Positions 1 to 8,189 of a DNA stretch of 13,928 bases are shown here, one piece after another (the first letter of the stretch is position 1; every line of letters begins with the position of its first letter). The stretch covers positions 1 through 13,928 of the forward strand of contig JBNJDW010000029.1 in the NCBI GenBank assembly GCA_051745265.1, written 5' to 3'. Below the pieces are notes generated by a model, which ran no database searches, was not told where the DNA came from, and saw only the letters and a program-made list of their open reading frames with translations. The DNA comes from JBNJDW01 sp051745265. Its GTDB lineage: Bacteria; Pseudomonadota; Alphaproteobacteria; Micavibrionales; CSBR16-224. Both the position numbers and the translations under genes were made by a program.

Positions 1-1
1 T

Positions 2-2173
2 GAACTTTTACACAGTCTGGCCGGGCATCATGACCGATTAACGGCTTTCCTTGATCATCGCTTTATTTGGGGTGATCGAGAAGCCTACAATAAATTTTGT
101 AATAGCTTTAAAAAAAGCCTGTCTGAAAGCTCTATCCCCTTTTTTATTGCCGCCAAACTAAAAGAACGCGATGAAAACCATAGCCGTTTTGGCAACAGCC
201 GTTATTGTGTCGAGCCCAATATAAAATACGGCAAAGGCGGGCTTCGTGATATTCACGCCCTGTACTGGATTTTAAAACGTCTTGGCCGTATCGATCATCA
301 GGATATGCTGTTTTCATCCGGCCTGCTGACGGATGAAGAGCAAGAGCAGCTTAAATCAGCTTATATGTTTCTATGGCGGATGCGCTGGAACCTGCATATT
401 CTCGAGAACCGGGCGGAGGAAAAGCTGGTTTTTGACGCGCAGTTGCAGCTGGCTGAAAACCTTGGTTTTGAAGGCGAAGATCGCCAAGCCAAGGCCGCGG
501 CGATGATGGGCGAATATTTCAATCACAGCCGCCATATCGGCGAGGCAACACGCAGCCTTTGTGCTTTTCTGGAGGCGCAGCATTATGCCCCGCGGCTGAC
601 ACAGGCGCGCCTGCCGTCGACCCTGCCCGACCTGCCTGTGCCTTTTATCCTCCAGGGCCAAAGACTGGCGGTGACCCATGACCGCGCCTTTGAAGAAAAC
701 CCCGAAAATGCAGTCAGGCTGTTTGCCTTATCGCAAAGACATGAACTCAGCATTCACCCCGAAGCGCTGCGCCGCCTTACAGCCCGCCTGCCGCTGTTGC
801 GTGATGATCTTAGCCGTTATGCCTTTTACCTGCCCGATATGCTGACAGGAAAACGTCCGGAAAGAACCCTGCGCCAGATGCATGATATTGGCCTGCTGAC
901 AGCTTTATTGCCTGAATTTTCTCATTTGACCGGGCTCATGCAATATGACGGTTATCATCAATATACGGCGGATGAGCATATTATGACCGCTGTCGGTATT
1001 CTGGCCTCTATGTTTAATCTTAATCAGAAAGACAAGGTTTCGGGCTCTGAAATTGCAACGCCGACACTCAAAACACGATCATTGATGATCGCCATGCTGT
1101 TCCACGATATCGGTAAAGGCCATGGCGGTGATCATGAACAGAAAGGCGCGGAGATTTTATCATCCTGCGCCGCGCGGCTTGATCTGACAGCGCAGGAAAC
1201 GGAACAGGCCGCATTTCTGATCCGTCATTCTGGACTTATGGGCAGCGCTGCCTTTAAAAAAGATATTCATGACCCGAAAACGATCAGTGATTTTACAGAC
1301 ATTGTCACCAGCCTGACGGATTTGAAAATGCTTTATCTGCTGACTTTGGCAGACAGCCTTGCCGTGGGTGAACATTACTGGAATCAATGGAAGGACAGCA
1401 CCCTTAAAAACCTGTATCAGCTGGCTTATGCCGTTTTGGCCGGGCAATCTGCAGATGATAACCTTGCCGTAATGGCGGCTGAAAAATATCCGCATCTTTA
1501 TGCGATTGCACCGGAGTCCTATTGGCGCGGCATAGATGCTGATTTATTGCAAAGACATGCCGATGTGATCAAAGATTGCCCGGAACCTGAAAATGGTCAC
1601 TATCATATCGAGGCTTTGCCGGAACTGGGGGTCACGCAGGTCACTGTCTATATGCCGGACCGGGTCGGACTGTTCCGTGATTTGTGTGGGGCGCTGACCC
1701 TGGCCGATGCCCGGATCGTTAATGCGCGGATTTTTACGTTTAAAAACCGTATGGCGATTGACAGCTTTGATATCCAGACCCCCAATGCCACACCGTTGGA
1801 TCATACGGATTATCTGGAACGCTGTTTAAAACTCGCCCTTGAAACGCCGGAGGATATTGAAAGATATCTGGCGCAGGATTTACCGTTAAAAGATATCCCG
1901 CGTGATTTTGACGAAAGCACGATTGATTTTGATAACAATGCCAGCATGACGGCAACATTGATGGAAATCAGCACACCTGACCGTCGCGGTTTGCTCTACA
2001 CATTGGCGCAGGGACTCGTGGAACTGAAAATACAGATTATCTCCGCCAAGGTGATGACCCATCGCCACCGGGCTGTAGATATATTTTATTTAAAGGACCG
2101 TTTCGGCATGAAAATTACAAAACCGGAAGCCTTGGAGACGATTAGAAAAAAACTGCGTATTCTTTTGTCCTAA
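2..2173 (+). CDS. glnD: Bifunctional uridylyltransferase/uridylyl-removing enzyme GlnD, 5' truncated by window edge
   Basis: GlnD adds UMP to PII proteins (GlnB/GlnK) when glutamine is low and removes it when glutamine is high, linking nitrogen status to glutamine synthetase and Ntr control in the cytoplasm. The frame is open from base 2, giving 723 visible residues. The family is roughly 890-950, so the N-terminus with the nucleotidyltransferase GSxxD site lies outside the window. Visible: the family signature VEPNIKYGKGGLRDIH near residues 73-88; YTADEH near 321-326, then the HD hydrolase motif LFHDIGKGHGGDHE near 366-379, which carries the UMP-removing activity; TLADSLAVGEHYWNQWK near 448-464; and two C-terminal ACT domains (PDRVGLF near 552, PDRRGLL near 659) that sense glutamine. 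An internal ATG at 305 should not be taken as the start, because clear family sequence runs upstream of it. Assignment is firm. Confidence 0.96.
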   Translation, partial: ELLHSLAGHHDRLTAFLDHRFIWGDREAYNKFCNSFKKSLSESSIPFFIAAKLKERDENHSRFGNSRYCVEPNIKYGKGGLRDIHALYWILKRLGRIDHQDMLFSSGLLTDEEQEQLKSAYMFLWRMRWNLHILENRAEEKLVFDAQLQLAENLGFEGEDRQAKAAAMMGEYFNHSRHIGEATRSLCAFLEAQHYAPRLTQARLPSTLPDLPVPFILQGQRLAVTHDRAFEENPENAVRLFALSQRHELSIHPEALRRLTARLPLLRDDLSRYAFYLPDMLTGKRPERTLRQMHDIGLLTALLPEFSHLTGLMQYDGYHQYTADEHIMTAVGILASMFNLNQKDKVSGSEIATPTLKTRSLMIAMLFHDIGKGHGGDHEQKGAEILSSCAARLDLTAQETEQAAFLIRHSGLMGSAAFKKDIHDPKTISDFTDIVTSLTDLKMLYLLTLADSLAVGEHYWNQWKDSTLKNLYQLAYAVLAGQSADDNLAVMAAEKYPHLYAIAPESYWRGIDADLLQRHADVIKDCPEPENGHYHIEALPELGVTQVTVYMPDRVGLFRDLCGALTLADARIVNARIFTFKNRMAIDSFDIQTPNATPLDHTDYLERCLKLALETPEDIERYLAQDLPLKDIPRDFDESTIDFDNNASMTATLMEISTPDRRGLLYTLAQGLVELKIQIISAKVMTHRHRAVDIFYLKDRFGMKITKPEALETIRKKLRILLS

Positions 2174-2176
2174 AGC

Positions 2177-2206
2177 TGTACAAATCGGCGCTTTTCAGGC
2201 TAGAAT
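2177..2206 (+). promoter_or_regulatory. Putative sigma70-type promoter of aroG with a palindrome on the -10
   Basis: TGTACA (2177-2182) and TAGAAT (2201-2206) are separated by 18 nt, giving 4/6 and 5/6 matches to the consensus. The -10 sits inside a perfect inverted repeat, GGCTA-GAA-TAGCC (2198-2210), which could be an operator or chance. Predicted transcription would start near 2213, leaving a leader of about 30 nt before the aroG ATG. Confidence 0.4.
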
Positions 2207-2242
2207 AGCCGCTTCACAACAGCACGAGCAATAGAGGACAGA

Positions 2243-3643
2243 ATGACAACAGCCTGGACACCCGACAGCTGGACATCGAAAGAAGCCCGGCAGATTCCCG
2301 AGTATAATAATCCGCAAGAACTGGCCGATGTTCAGGCCTTTTTACAAGGTCAGCCGCCTCTGGTTTTTGCAGGCGAAGCCCGCCGCCTTAAAAAGCAGCT
2401 TGGCCATGCCAGTCTCGGTCAGGCTTTCGTGCTGCAGGGTGGTGATTGCGCCGAAAGCTTTGCCGAGTTTAACCCGACCAATATCCGCAACCTGTTCCGA
2501 TTGATATTGCAGATGTCTGTGGTTATGACCTTTGCCGGCTCGATGCCGATTATCAAGCTTGGCCGTGTCGCCGGACAGTTCGCGAAACCGCGCTCGAACC
2601 CGATGGAAACCGTTAATGGTGTTGAATTACCCAGCTATAAAGGGGATATCATCAATGATATCAGCGAAGATGCCGATAAACGCCAGCCGGACCCACAACG
2701 GATTATTCAGGCCTATCATCAGTCAGCCTCTACGCTTAACTTGTTGCGGGCTTTTGCACAGGGCGGTTATGCCGATCTGAACAAAATCCATCGCTGGACC
2801 CTTGATTTTATTCAGGATACGCCAGAGGCAGAACGTTATATTGAACTGAGTGATCAGATCGGGCAGGCACTGAACTTTATGGCGGCGGCCGGTATCAACA
2901 GTGATAACACCATGCAACTGCGCCAGACGGATTTCTACACGTCGCATGAAGCACTGCTGCTACCCTATGAAGAGGGCCTGACCCGCATTGATAGCACGAC
3001 CGGCGACTGGTACGACTGTTCAGCGCATTTCCTGTGGATTGGCGACCGGACCCGTCAACCGGATGGTGCCCATGTTGAATTTTTACGTGGCGTTCATAAC
3101 CCGATCGGTATTAAATGCGGGCCAACGCTTGACCCCGATGAACTGATCCGCCTGATTGATATCCTTAACCCTGAAAATGAGGCTGGCCGGATTACCTTGA
3201 TCTGCCGTATGGGGCATGAAGGCGTTGAAACCGGACTGCCGCCATTGATCCGCAAAGTTAAGGCCGAAGGACGGCATGTTGTCTGGTCATCAGACCCGAT
3301 GCATGGCAATACCATCAAATCTGCCAGCGGATATAAAACCCGCCCGTTTGAACATGTATTGGCCGAGGTCAAAGCCTTTTTCAAAATCCACCATGCCGAA
3401 GGCACGCATCCCGGCGGCATCCATCTGGAAATGACCGGCCAGAATGTCACCGAATGCACCGGCGGCCTGCATGCGATTTCAGATGGCGATCTATCACAGC
3501 GCTATCACACCCATTGTGATCCGCGGCTGAATGCTTTTCAGGCTTTGGAGCTTGCCTTCCTGATTGCAGAAGAACTGAAAGCCACAGCCAAGGCCGATGC
3601 AGAACACGCGCAATATCATAATATTCCGCATTCGGCGGAGTAA
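2243..3643 (+). CDS. aroG: Class II 3-deoxy-7-phosphoheptulonate (DAHP) synthase
   Basis: Condenses phosphoenolpyruvate and erythrose 4-phosphate to DAHP, the first step of the shikimate pathway to aromatic amino acids. The 466-residue length fits the class II family (the Mycobacterium enzyme is 462). Visible family signatures: GGDCAESF at residues 66-73, whose Cys69 matches the metal-binding Cys; the PEP-binding stretch KLGRVAGQFAKPRS at 105-118; GIKCGPT; ICRMGHEG; DPMHGNT, with the metal-binding His; HLEMTGQNVTECTGG, with the metal-binding Glu; and THCDPRLN, with the metal-binding Asp. All ligands known from class II enzymes are present, so it should be active. The start ATG at 2243 has an AGAGGA Shine-Dalgarno a few bases upstream. 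The symbol varies between genomes (aroG, aroF, aroH); the class II call is certain, the symbol is conventional. The gene has its own candidate promoter after glnD. Confidence 0.95.
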   Translation: MTTAWTPDSWTSKEARQIPEYNNPQELADVQAFLQGQPPLVFAGEARRLKKQLGHASLGQAFVLQGGDCAESFAEFNPTNIRNLFRLILQMSVVMTFAGSMPIIKLGRVAGQFAKPRSNPMETVNGVELPSYKGDIINDISEDADKRQPDPQRIIQAYHQSASTLNLLRAFAQGGYADLNKIHRWTLDFIQDTPEAERYIELSDQIGQALNFMAAAGINSDNTMQLRQTDFYTSHEALLLPYEEGLTRIDSTTGDWYDCSAHFLWIGDRTRQPDGAHVEFLRGVHNPIGIKCGPTLDPDELIRLIDILNPENEAGRITLICRMGHEGVETGLPPLIRKVKAEGRHVVWSSDPMHGNTIKSASGYKTRPFEHVLAEVKAFFKIHHAEGTHPGGIHLEMTGQNVTECTGGLHAISDGDLSQRYHTHCDPRLNAFQALELAFLIAEELKATAKADAEHAQYHNIPHSAE

Positions 3644-3697
3644 TAGCCTTATGCGCCTGCTTTGTACATAGCGAATCGCTTGCATTTTTCCCTGATT

Positions 3698-3714
3698 TTG
3701 ATTAACATAATCAA
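3698..3714. promoter_or_regulatory. Perfect inverted repeat upstream of the DUF4116-like gene, possible operator
   Basis: TTGATTA (3698-3704) and TAATCAA (3708-3714) are perfect 7-bp arms around ACA, 30 nt before the ATG at 3744. No T-run follows, so it does not look like a terminator of aroG. A weak promoter, TTGCAT (3680-3685) N17 TAACAT (3703-3708), would place the repeat over the -10, as expected for a repressor site. This is inference from position and symmetry only. Confidence 0.35.
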
Positions 3715-3743
3715 GTAATTTGTTGCGATTAGAGGTTTATGCT

Positions 3744-4304
3744 ATGTCAAAATCGGATTTTAATAAACGTGCCAAGGTTGAAAGCTTAATGAAATCCAAC
3801 CAAAAAATTCCACAAGATCTCGTGGATGATTTTTGGGATGATAAAGACGTTTTGTTCTATGCCATTGAACACAACCCTTATGACATTCTTTCGGCGAATG
3901 AAGTATTGACAGAAGATAAGGACTTTATGATGAAGGCGCTGGATCTTGTTCCTGCTGAATATAAAAGCCTGGTTTACAGCTGCGCTGGTGAGACATTGTC
4001 AGATGATGCGGATTTATTTCTGAAAGCTTTTAAATCGGCAGACTATGTTAATGCGGGCATGATGGTCCAAGACGTCTGGGGAAATTCGATTTACGAAAAT
4101 GAGAAAGCGCTTACAGAGGCACTCAGCTATATTCAAAAAAGCGATTGGAACAAAGGTCAGAAAAGCGCGCTTACAGATACTCTGATTTTTAAGGCCGCAT
4201 TCCTAGATCGTGATCTTGGCAAAAGGCTTAGTCGTTCATTTGAAATGGACACACAAGCGCATACCCCGAAACGCAAATCCCCCACAGGACAAAAGCCTCG
4301 TTAA
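3744..4304 (+). CDS. Uncharacterised soluble helical protein, possibly DUF4116-like repeats
   Basis: I do not recognise this 186-residue protein with certainty. The frame can be extended to a TTG at 3720, but the ATG at 3744 has an AGAGG Shine-Dalgarno 8 nt upstream and is preferred. There is no signal peptide or membrane segment. Residues about 30-110 show a loose repeat, 'DKDVLFYAIEHN...LTEDKDFMMKALDL...LSDDADLFLKAFKS': acidic turn, then a short amphipathic helix. This resembles DUF4116-type repeats, but the match is by eye and weak. The C-terminus is a basic, proline-containing tail (PKRKSPTGQKPR). It stands alone between aroG and gltX with its own possible promoter. A role in aromatic or tRNA metabolism is not implied by the neighbours. 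Confidence 0.7.
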   Translation: MSKSDFNKRAKVESLMKSNQKIPQDLVDDFWDDKDVLFYAIEHNPYDILSANEVLTEDKDFMMKALDLVPAEYKSLVYSCAGETLSDDADLFLKAFKSADYVNAGMMVQDVWGNSIYENEKALTEALSYIQKSDWNKGQKSALTDTLIFKAAFLDRDLGKRLSRSFEMDTQAHTPKRKSPTGQKPR

Positions 4305-4312
4305 AACTATAT

Positions 4313-4342
4313 TTGGTTTTTACCGACTTCATGTTATATAAA
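4313..4342 (+). promoter_or_regulatory. Putative promoter of gltX-trmJ
   Basis: TTGGTT (4313-4318), an 18-nt spacer and TATAAA (4337-4342, 5/6 to the -10 consensus) lie 34 nt before the gltX ATG. The gap from the preceding stop (4304) is only 72 nt and holds nothing else convincing. Confidence 0.4.
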
Positions 4343-4376
4343 CGCTGATACGTTTTTGTTAACAGGAAGAAAAACC

Positions 4377-5717
4377 ATGAAAGTCAAAGCGCGCTTTGCC
4401 CCCTCACCGACCGGGCTGCTCCATATCGGTAATATTCGTACTGCCATTATTGTCTGGCTGTTTGCCCGTAAAAATGATGGCGAATTTATGTTGCGGATTG
4501 ATGATACGGATCAGGAACGCTCAAAGGATGAGTATACTGAACAGCTCAAGCTTGACTTAAAATGGCTGGGGCTGGACTGGGATGATTACGCTCATCAGCG
4601 TGACCGCACAGACCGCTATGCTGAACTGATCCAAAAACTTAAAGATGATGGCCGGCTCTACCCCTGCTATGAAACGGCTGAAGAACTGTCATTAAAACGT
4701 AAATCCCTGCTCAGCCGCGGATTGCCGCCAATCTATGACCGGGGCGCCTTAAAACTGACTGAGGCTGAGATCAAAGATTTCGAAGCGCAGGGCCGTAAAC
4801 CGCATTGGCGTTTTAAACTGAATGACGGCATCATCCAGTGGAATGATCTGGTCCGCGGTGAAGTCAGCTTTGATGCCAAAGATATGTCCGACCCGGTATT
4901 GATCCGTGAAAACGGTTCACCGCTTTACCATTTATGCTCGGTCATTGATGATATGGACTTTAACATCACCCATATAATCCGTGGCGAGGATCATGTTGCC
5001 AACACCGCCGCCCATTTGCAGATGTTCGAAGCCTTGGGCGCAGAACTGCCCCATTGTGCACATACCTCGATGATTGCCGGTACCGACGGTGAAAAACTTG
5101 CCAAACGCCTTGGGTCGCTGAGTATGAAAACCCTGCGTGAAGACAGCGGGATTGAACCGATGGCGATTGTCAGCCTGCTGTCCCGTCTTGGTACGTCTGA
5201 TCCGATGGATGCGGTCATGACCCTTGACGAGGCCGTTGCCAATTTCGATTTTGCCAAATTCTCCCGCAATATGCCTAAATTTGACGAAGATGAATTATGG
5301 CGGCTGAATGCCAAAATTCTGCGTGATACGCCTTTTGCCGAAGTTAAATCACGTCTGGAAGAGCTCGGCCTTGAAAATGTCGATGAAGGCTTTTGGAACG
5401 CAGTCCGCGGCAATCTAACAAAACTGCCTGATATTACCGAATGGTGGCATGTGGCTAAAGGCCCGGTCACCCCGGTGATCGAGGATCGTGATTATGCCGA
5501 TCTGCTGGCAGACACCCTGCCTGAAGGCAATCTGACGTCAGAAAGCTGGCAGATCTGGCTACAGGAAATCAAATCCCGTACAGATCGTAAAGGCAAGCAA
5601 TTGTTCATGCCGATCCGGCTCGCCCTGACCGGTATGGAGCACGGCCCTGAACTGCCCAACCTTTTGCCCCTGATCGGGCGTGAGCGTATTCTGGAGCGGT
5701 TAAAGGCCGCAGCATAA
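4377..5717 (+). CDS. gltX: Glutamate--tRNA ligase (short zinc-less GluRS type)
   Basis: Class I aminoacyl-tRNA synthetase that charges tRNA-Glu, and in many alphaproteobacteria also tRNA-Gln for later amidation. The ATG at 4377 has an AGGAAGA Shine-Dalgarno 6 nt upstream. A TTG at 4356 in frame is upstream of that signal and is rejected. The protein is 446 residues. Visible: the ATP-binding HIGH motif as HIGN (16-19) in FAPSPTGLLHIGN; LRIDDTDQERS; IRGEDHV; and the KMSKS loop as KLAKR (240-244), where the usual third-position Ser is Ala. The CxC zinc motif of E. coli-type GluRS is absent: the equivalent place reads YPCYETAEEL. This belongs to the alphaproteobacterial 'RFAPSPTG-LHIGN-RTA' branch, which often coexists with a second GluRS. 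trmJ follows after 3 nt. Confidence 0.94.
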   Translation: MKVKARFAPSPTGLLHIGNIRTAIIVWLFARKNDGEFMLRIDDTDQERSKDEYTEQLKLDLKWLGLDWDDYAHQRDRTDRYAELIQKLKDDGRLYPCYETAEELSLKRKSLLSRGLPPIYDRGALKLTEAEIKDFEAQGRKPHWRFKLNDGIIQWNDLVRGEVSFDAKDMSDPVLIRENGSPLYHLCSVIDDMDFNITHIIRGEDHVANTAAHLQMFEALGAELPHCAHTSMIAGTDGEKLAKRLGSLSMKTLREDSGIEPMAIVSLLSRLGTSDPMDAVMTLDEAVANFDFAKFSRNMPKFDEDELWRLNAKILRDTPFAEVKSRLEELGLENVDEGFWNAVRGNLTKLPDITEWWHVAKGPVTPVIEDRDYADLLADTLPEGNLTSESWQIWLQEIKSRTDRKGKQLFMPIRLALTGMEHGPELPNLLPLIGRERILERLKAAA

Positions 5718-5720
5718 GTC

Positions 5721-6521
5721 ATGGAACCAAGCAATCACCGTCCCAAAAGCGGCGTTCCGCCTGAAAGCTATCCTGCCGGTCCGGCCATTATTCTGGTGGA
5801 ATCCCAGCTGGGGGAAAATATCGGCATGTGCGCCCGGGCGATGCTGAATTGCGGCCTTGGTGATTTGCGTCTGGTCTCGCCGCGTGACGGCTGGCCGAAC
5901 GGCGCCGCCATTCAAACCAGCTCCGGCGCTGTTAATGTCATTGAAGATGCCAAAGTCTTTGAGACCACCGCAGAGGCTGTCGCCGATCTTCACTATGTCA
6001 TGGCAACGACCGCACGCGAACGTGATATGGTCAAGCCGGTCTTTACCCCGAATGGCGCCGCTAATGAATTTCACAGCCGTACGGCGCAAAATCAGAAATG
6101 TGGTATTCTGTTCGGTCCGGAACGTGCCGGGCTGACCAATGATGATGTCGCCCTGGCCCATGCGGTGCTGAATGTGCCGCTTAACCCCAATTTTTCATCC
6201 TTAAATCTGGCGCAGGCCGTGTTGTTAATTGGCTTTGCCTGGCATACAGCGCTGACCGCTGACCAAACACCGGACCGCTATACCCGCCACGGCGCCAGCG
6301 TTCCGGCAACGCAGGACCAGTTTAACGGCCTGATGACCCACTTAATCAGCGAGCTTGAAGACACCGGCTTTTTCCTCAACCCCGAAAAACGTCCCCATAC
6401 CGAGCGCAATATCCGCAATACCTTTGCCCGATTTGACATGACCGATCAGGAGGTCAGCACGCTGCGTGGTATTATCAAGGCGTTGCGGGGGAAGAAAAAA
6501 AGCAAATCTTCTAAGGCTTAA
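5721..6521 (+). CDS. trmJ: TrmJ-type tRNA 2'-O-methyltransferase (SPOUT/TrmH family)
   Basis: SpoU/TrmH-superfamily enzyme, 266 residues, that uses S-adenosylmethionine to methylate ribose 2'-OH. The TrmJ group acts at position 32 of the tRNA anticodon loop. The three SPOUT motifs are present: motif 1 ENIGMCARAMLNCG (32-45) with the conserved Asn and Arg; motif 2 GILFGPERAGLTNDD (128-142); motif 3 VPLNPNFSSLNLAQAV (152-167), which builds the knotted SAM site. A C-terminal extension after about residue 185 ends in a Lys/Ser-rich tail likely to touch RNA. The ATG is 3 nt after the gltX stop without a good Shine-Dalgarno, so translational coupling to gltX is likely. The distinction TrmJ versus other TrmH subgroup members rests on motif style and the C-terminal domain. 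Confidence 0.88.
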   Translation: MEPSNHRPKSGVPPESYPAGPAIILVESQLGENIGMCARAMLNCGLGDLRLVSPRDGWPNGAAIQTSSGAVNVIEDAKVFETTAEAVADLHYVMATTARERDMVKPVFTPNGAANEFHSRTAQNQKCGILFGPERAGLTNDDVALAHAVLNVPLNPNFSSLNLAQAVLLIGFAWHTALTADQTPDRYTRHGASVPATQDQFNGLMTHLISELEDTGFFLNPEKRPHTERNIRNTFARFDMTDQEVSTLRGIIKALRGKKKSKSSKA

Positions 6522-6524
6522 TAA

Positions 6525-8189
6525 TCATTCAAAATCACTCAGCCGCTTTGACGTAGTAATTTGCTCTGGATTGTTGCGGATTTCTATGACTGTCAGTTTG
6601 CGATTTTCAAGCGCTTCATCAAAAGCGCTGTAGAAATCTTCGGTTTTCTCAATACAATAGGCCTCCGCCCCATACGCCTTGGCAAGTGCGGTGAAATCAG
6701 GGTTGGTAAGATCGGTTGCGATCTTACGCCCGGGATAATCGCGGGCCTGATGCATGCGGATTGTGCCGTAAATACCATTATTGAACAAAAGAATAATTGG
6801 CGTGGCGCCAGCGCTGACTGCGGTCGCGAGCTCTTGCCCGGTCATCATAAAACCGCCATCGCCCATCATGCCGATGACGACAGGTTCGGGAGCGGCTATA
6901 CTGGCGGCTATGGCCGCCGGCACGCCATAGCCCATAGCCCCGCTGGTCGGCGCCAGCAGGCGGTTCGGGCGGCCATAGCGCAGGTAACGTTGCGCCCAGC
7001 CGCTGAAATTACCGGCATCCGTCGTGATGATAGCATCTTTGGGCAGGGTATTTCGGATATGTTTGAAGATCATATCCATATCGACCTCAAAATCCGGCGT
7101 GGTTTTATCAAGAACGGTCCAGTCTTCGTAGGACTGCCGCAATGTCTTACACCATCTGGAAAAATCATAGGAATCTTCCAGTTCGGCCAAATGACGTATA
7201 AAACCATCCGGTGTTGTATTTACGGCGAGATCGGGCGCATAGACCTTACCCAGCTCCGCTTCATCGGGATAAACATGAATGAGCTTCTGGCGCGGGTCGG
7301 GAATATCAAAAAGCGTATAGCCCTGACTGGTGATTTCCCCCAGCCGGGTATTCACCGCCAGCACAAGATCCGCATCCTCCCGAATGGCCTTGGCAAGGGC
7401 GGGATTAGGTCCGGTACCCAGTTCGCCGATATAACAGGGATGCGTATGGCGGAACAGATCCTGCCGCCGGAAGGCTGCCGCCACCGGTAAATGATGCTTT
7501 TCGGCAAAGGATTCAAATGCCGCAAGGTTTTCGTCATCCCAGCCACTGCCGCCAAGGATAGCAACGGGCTTTTTGGCCTTGCTCAAAAGCGCGCCGATTT
7601 CCGGCAGTTCCTCATGCCGCGGTTGAATATCTTGCTGGTCAAGTCTCCGGATATCAATCTTATCGGTCTTTTCCCGCAGCATATCTTCGGGCAGGGCAAT
7701 AACGACCGGGCCTTTGCGCTCTGACTGAGAAATCAGAAAGGCTTCGGCAACGACCTGGGCCATATCATCGGCATGTTCGACCTGAAAAACCGCTTTGGCA
7801 AAGGGCGGTTCGAACATACAGCGGTATTCAACTTCCTGAAAAGCTTCGCGGCCCATCTGGTCGCGGGCCACCTGTCCTATAAACAGGATCATCGGCGTTG
7901 AATCCTGCTTGGCGGTATGAACACCGATTGAAGCATTGGTCGCCCCCGGACCCCGGGTTACAAAACAGATACCGGTTTTCCCTGTCAGTTTGGCATAAGC
8001 TTCGGCCATAAAGGCGGCGCCGCCCTCCTGACGGTTGGTTATGAATTTAATGGACTTCGTATCATAAAGCGCATCCAGAACGGCAAGATAGCTTTCGCCG
8101 GCAACGCCAAAGACGGTGTCAACATCATGGGCCTTCAAAGCCTTGGCAAGGACCTGCCCCGCTGTCATCGATAATGAAAAATCGGTCAT
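6525..8189 (-). CDS. Thiamine-pyrophosphate-dependent enzyme, acetolactate-synthase-like, substrate unknown
   Basis: 554 residues with the three-domain plan of TPP decarboxylase/ligase enzymes: the N-terminal Pyr domain has the activating Glu55 in NRQEGGAAFMAEAYAKLTG and RGPGATNA; the middle domain spans roughly 190-335; the C-terminal PP domain has TSGAMGYGVPAA (415-426) and the Mg-TPP motif GDGGFMMTGQE...LLFNN (443-471). All cofactor residues are present, so it should be catalytic. It is probably not a true biosynthetic acetolactate synthase: the middle-domain region reads NTRLGEITSQG instead of the usual FAD/herbicide-site style RFDDR, and no ilvH or ilvC is adjacent. Similar 'TPP-binding proteins' in alphaproteobacteria lack an assigned substrate. 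ATG 8189 has only AAGG one base upstream; a leaderless start or the internal Met8 (8168) are alternatives. It converges on trmJ with 3 nt between the stops. Confidence 0.85.
   Translation of the reverse strand: MTDFSLSMTAGQVLAKALKAHDVDTVFGVAGESYLAVLDALYDTKSIKFITNRQEGGAAFMAEAYAKLTGKTGICFVTRGPGATNASIGVHTAKQDSTPMILFIGQVARDQMGREAFQEVEYRCMFEPPFAKAVFQVEHADDMAQVVAEAFLISQSERKGPVVIALPEDMLREKTDKIDIRRLDQQDIQPRHEELPEIGALLSKAKKPVAILGGSGWDDENLAAFESFAEKHHLPVAAAFRRQDLFRHTHPCYIGELGTGPNPALAKAIREDADLVLAVNTRLGEITSQGYTLFDIPDPRQKLIHVYPDEAELGKVYAPDLAVNTTPDGFIRHLAELEDSYDFSRWCKTLRQSYEDWTVLDKTTPDFEVDMDMIFKHIRNTLPKDAIITTDAGNFSGWAQRYLRYGRPNRLLAPTSGAMGYGVPAAIAASIAAPEPVVIGMMGDGGFMMTGQELATAVSAGATPIILLFNNGIYGTIRMHQARDYPGRKIATDLTNPDFTALAKAYGAEAYCIEKTEDFYSAFDEALENRKLTVIEIRNNPEQITTSKRLSDFE

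Noticed and set aside
305..2173. Reading glnD as starting at the ATG at 305
   Set aside because: The frame upstream to base 2 encodes conserved GlnD sequence (VEPNIKYGKGGLRDIH), so the gene is simply cut by the window edge.
3670..3690. AGCG-AAT-CGCT followed by a short T-run as an aroG terminator
   Set aside because: The stem has only 4 bp and the T-run is displaced by several bases; too weak to annotate.
6561..7490. A 309-codon open frame on the + strand
   Set aside because: It lies entirely antisense to the TPP enzyme, whose motifs are unmistakable; the translation shows no domain and is a codon-bias shadow.
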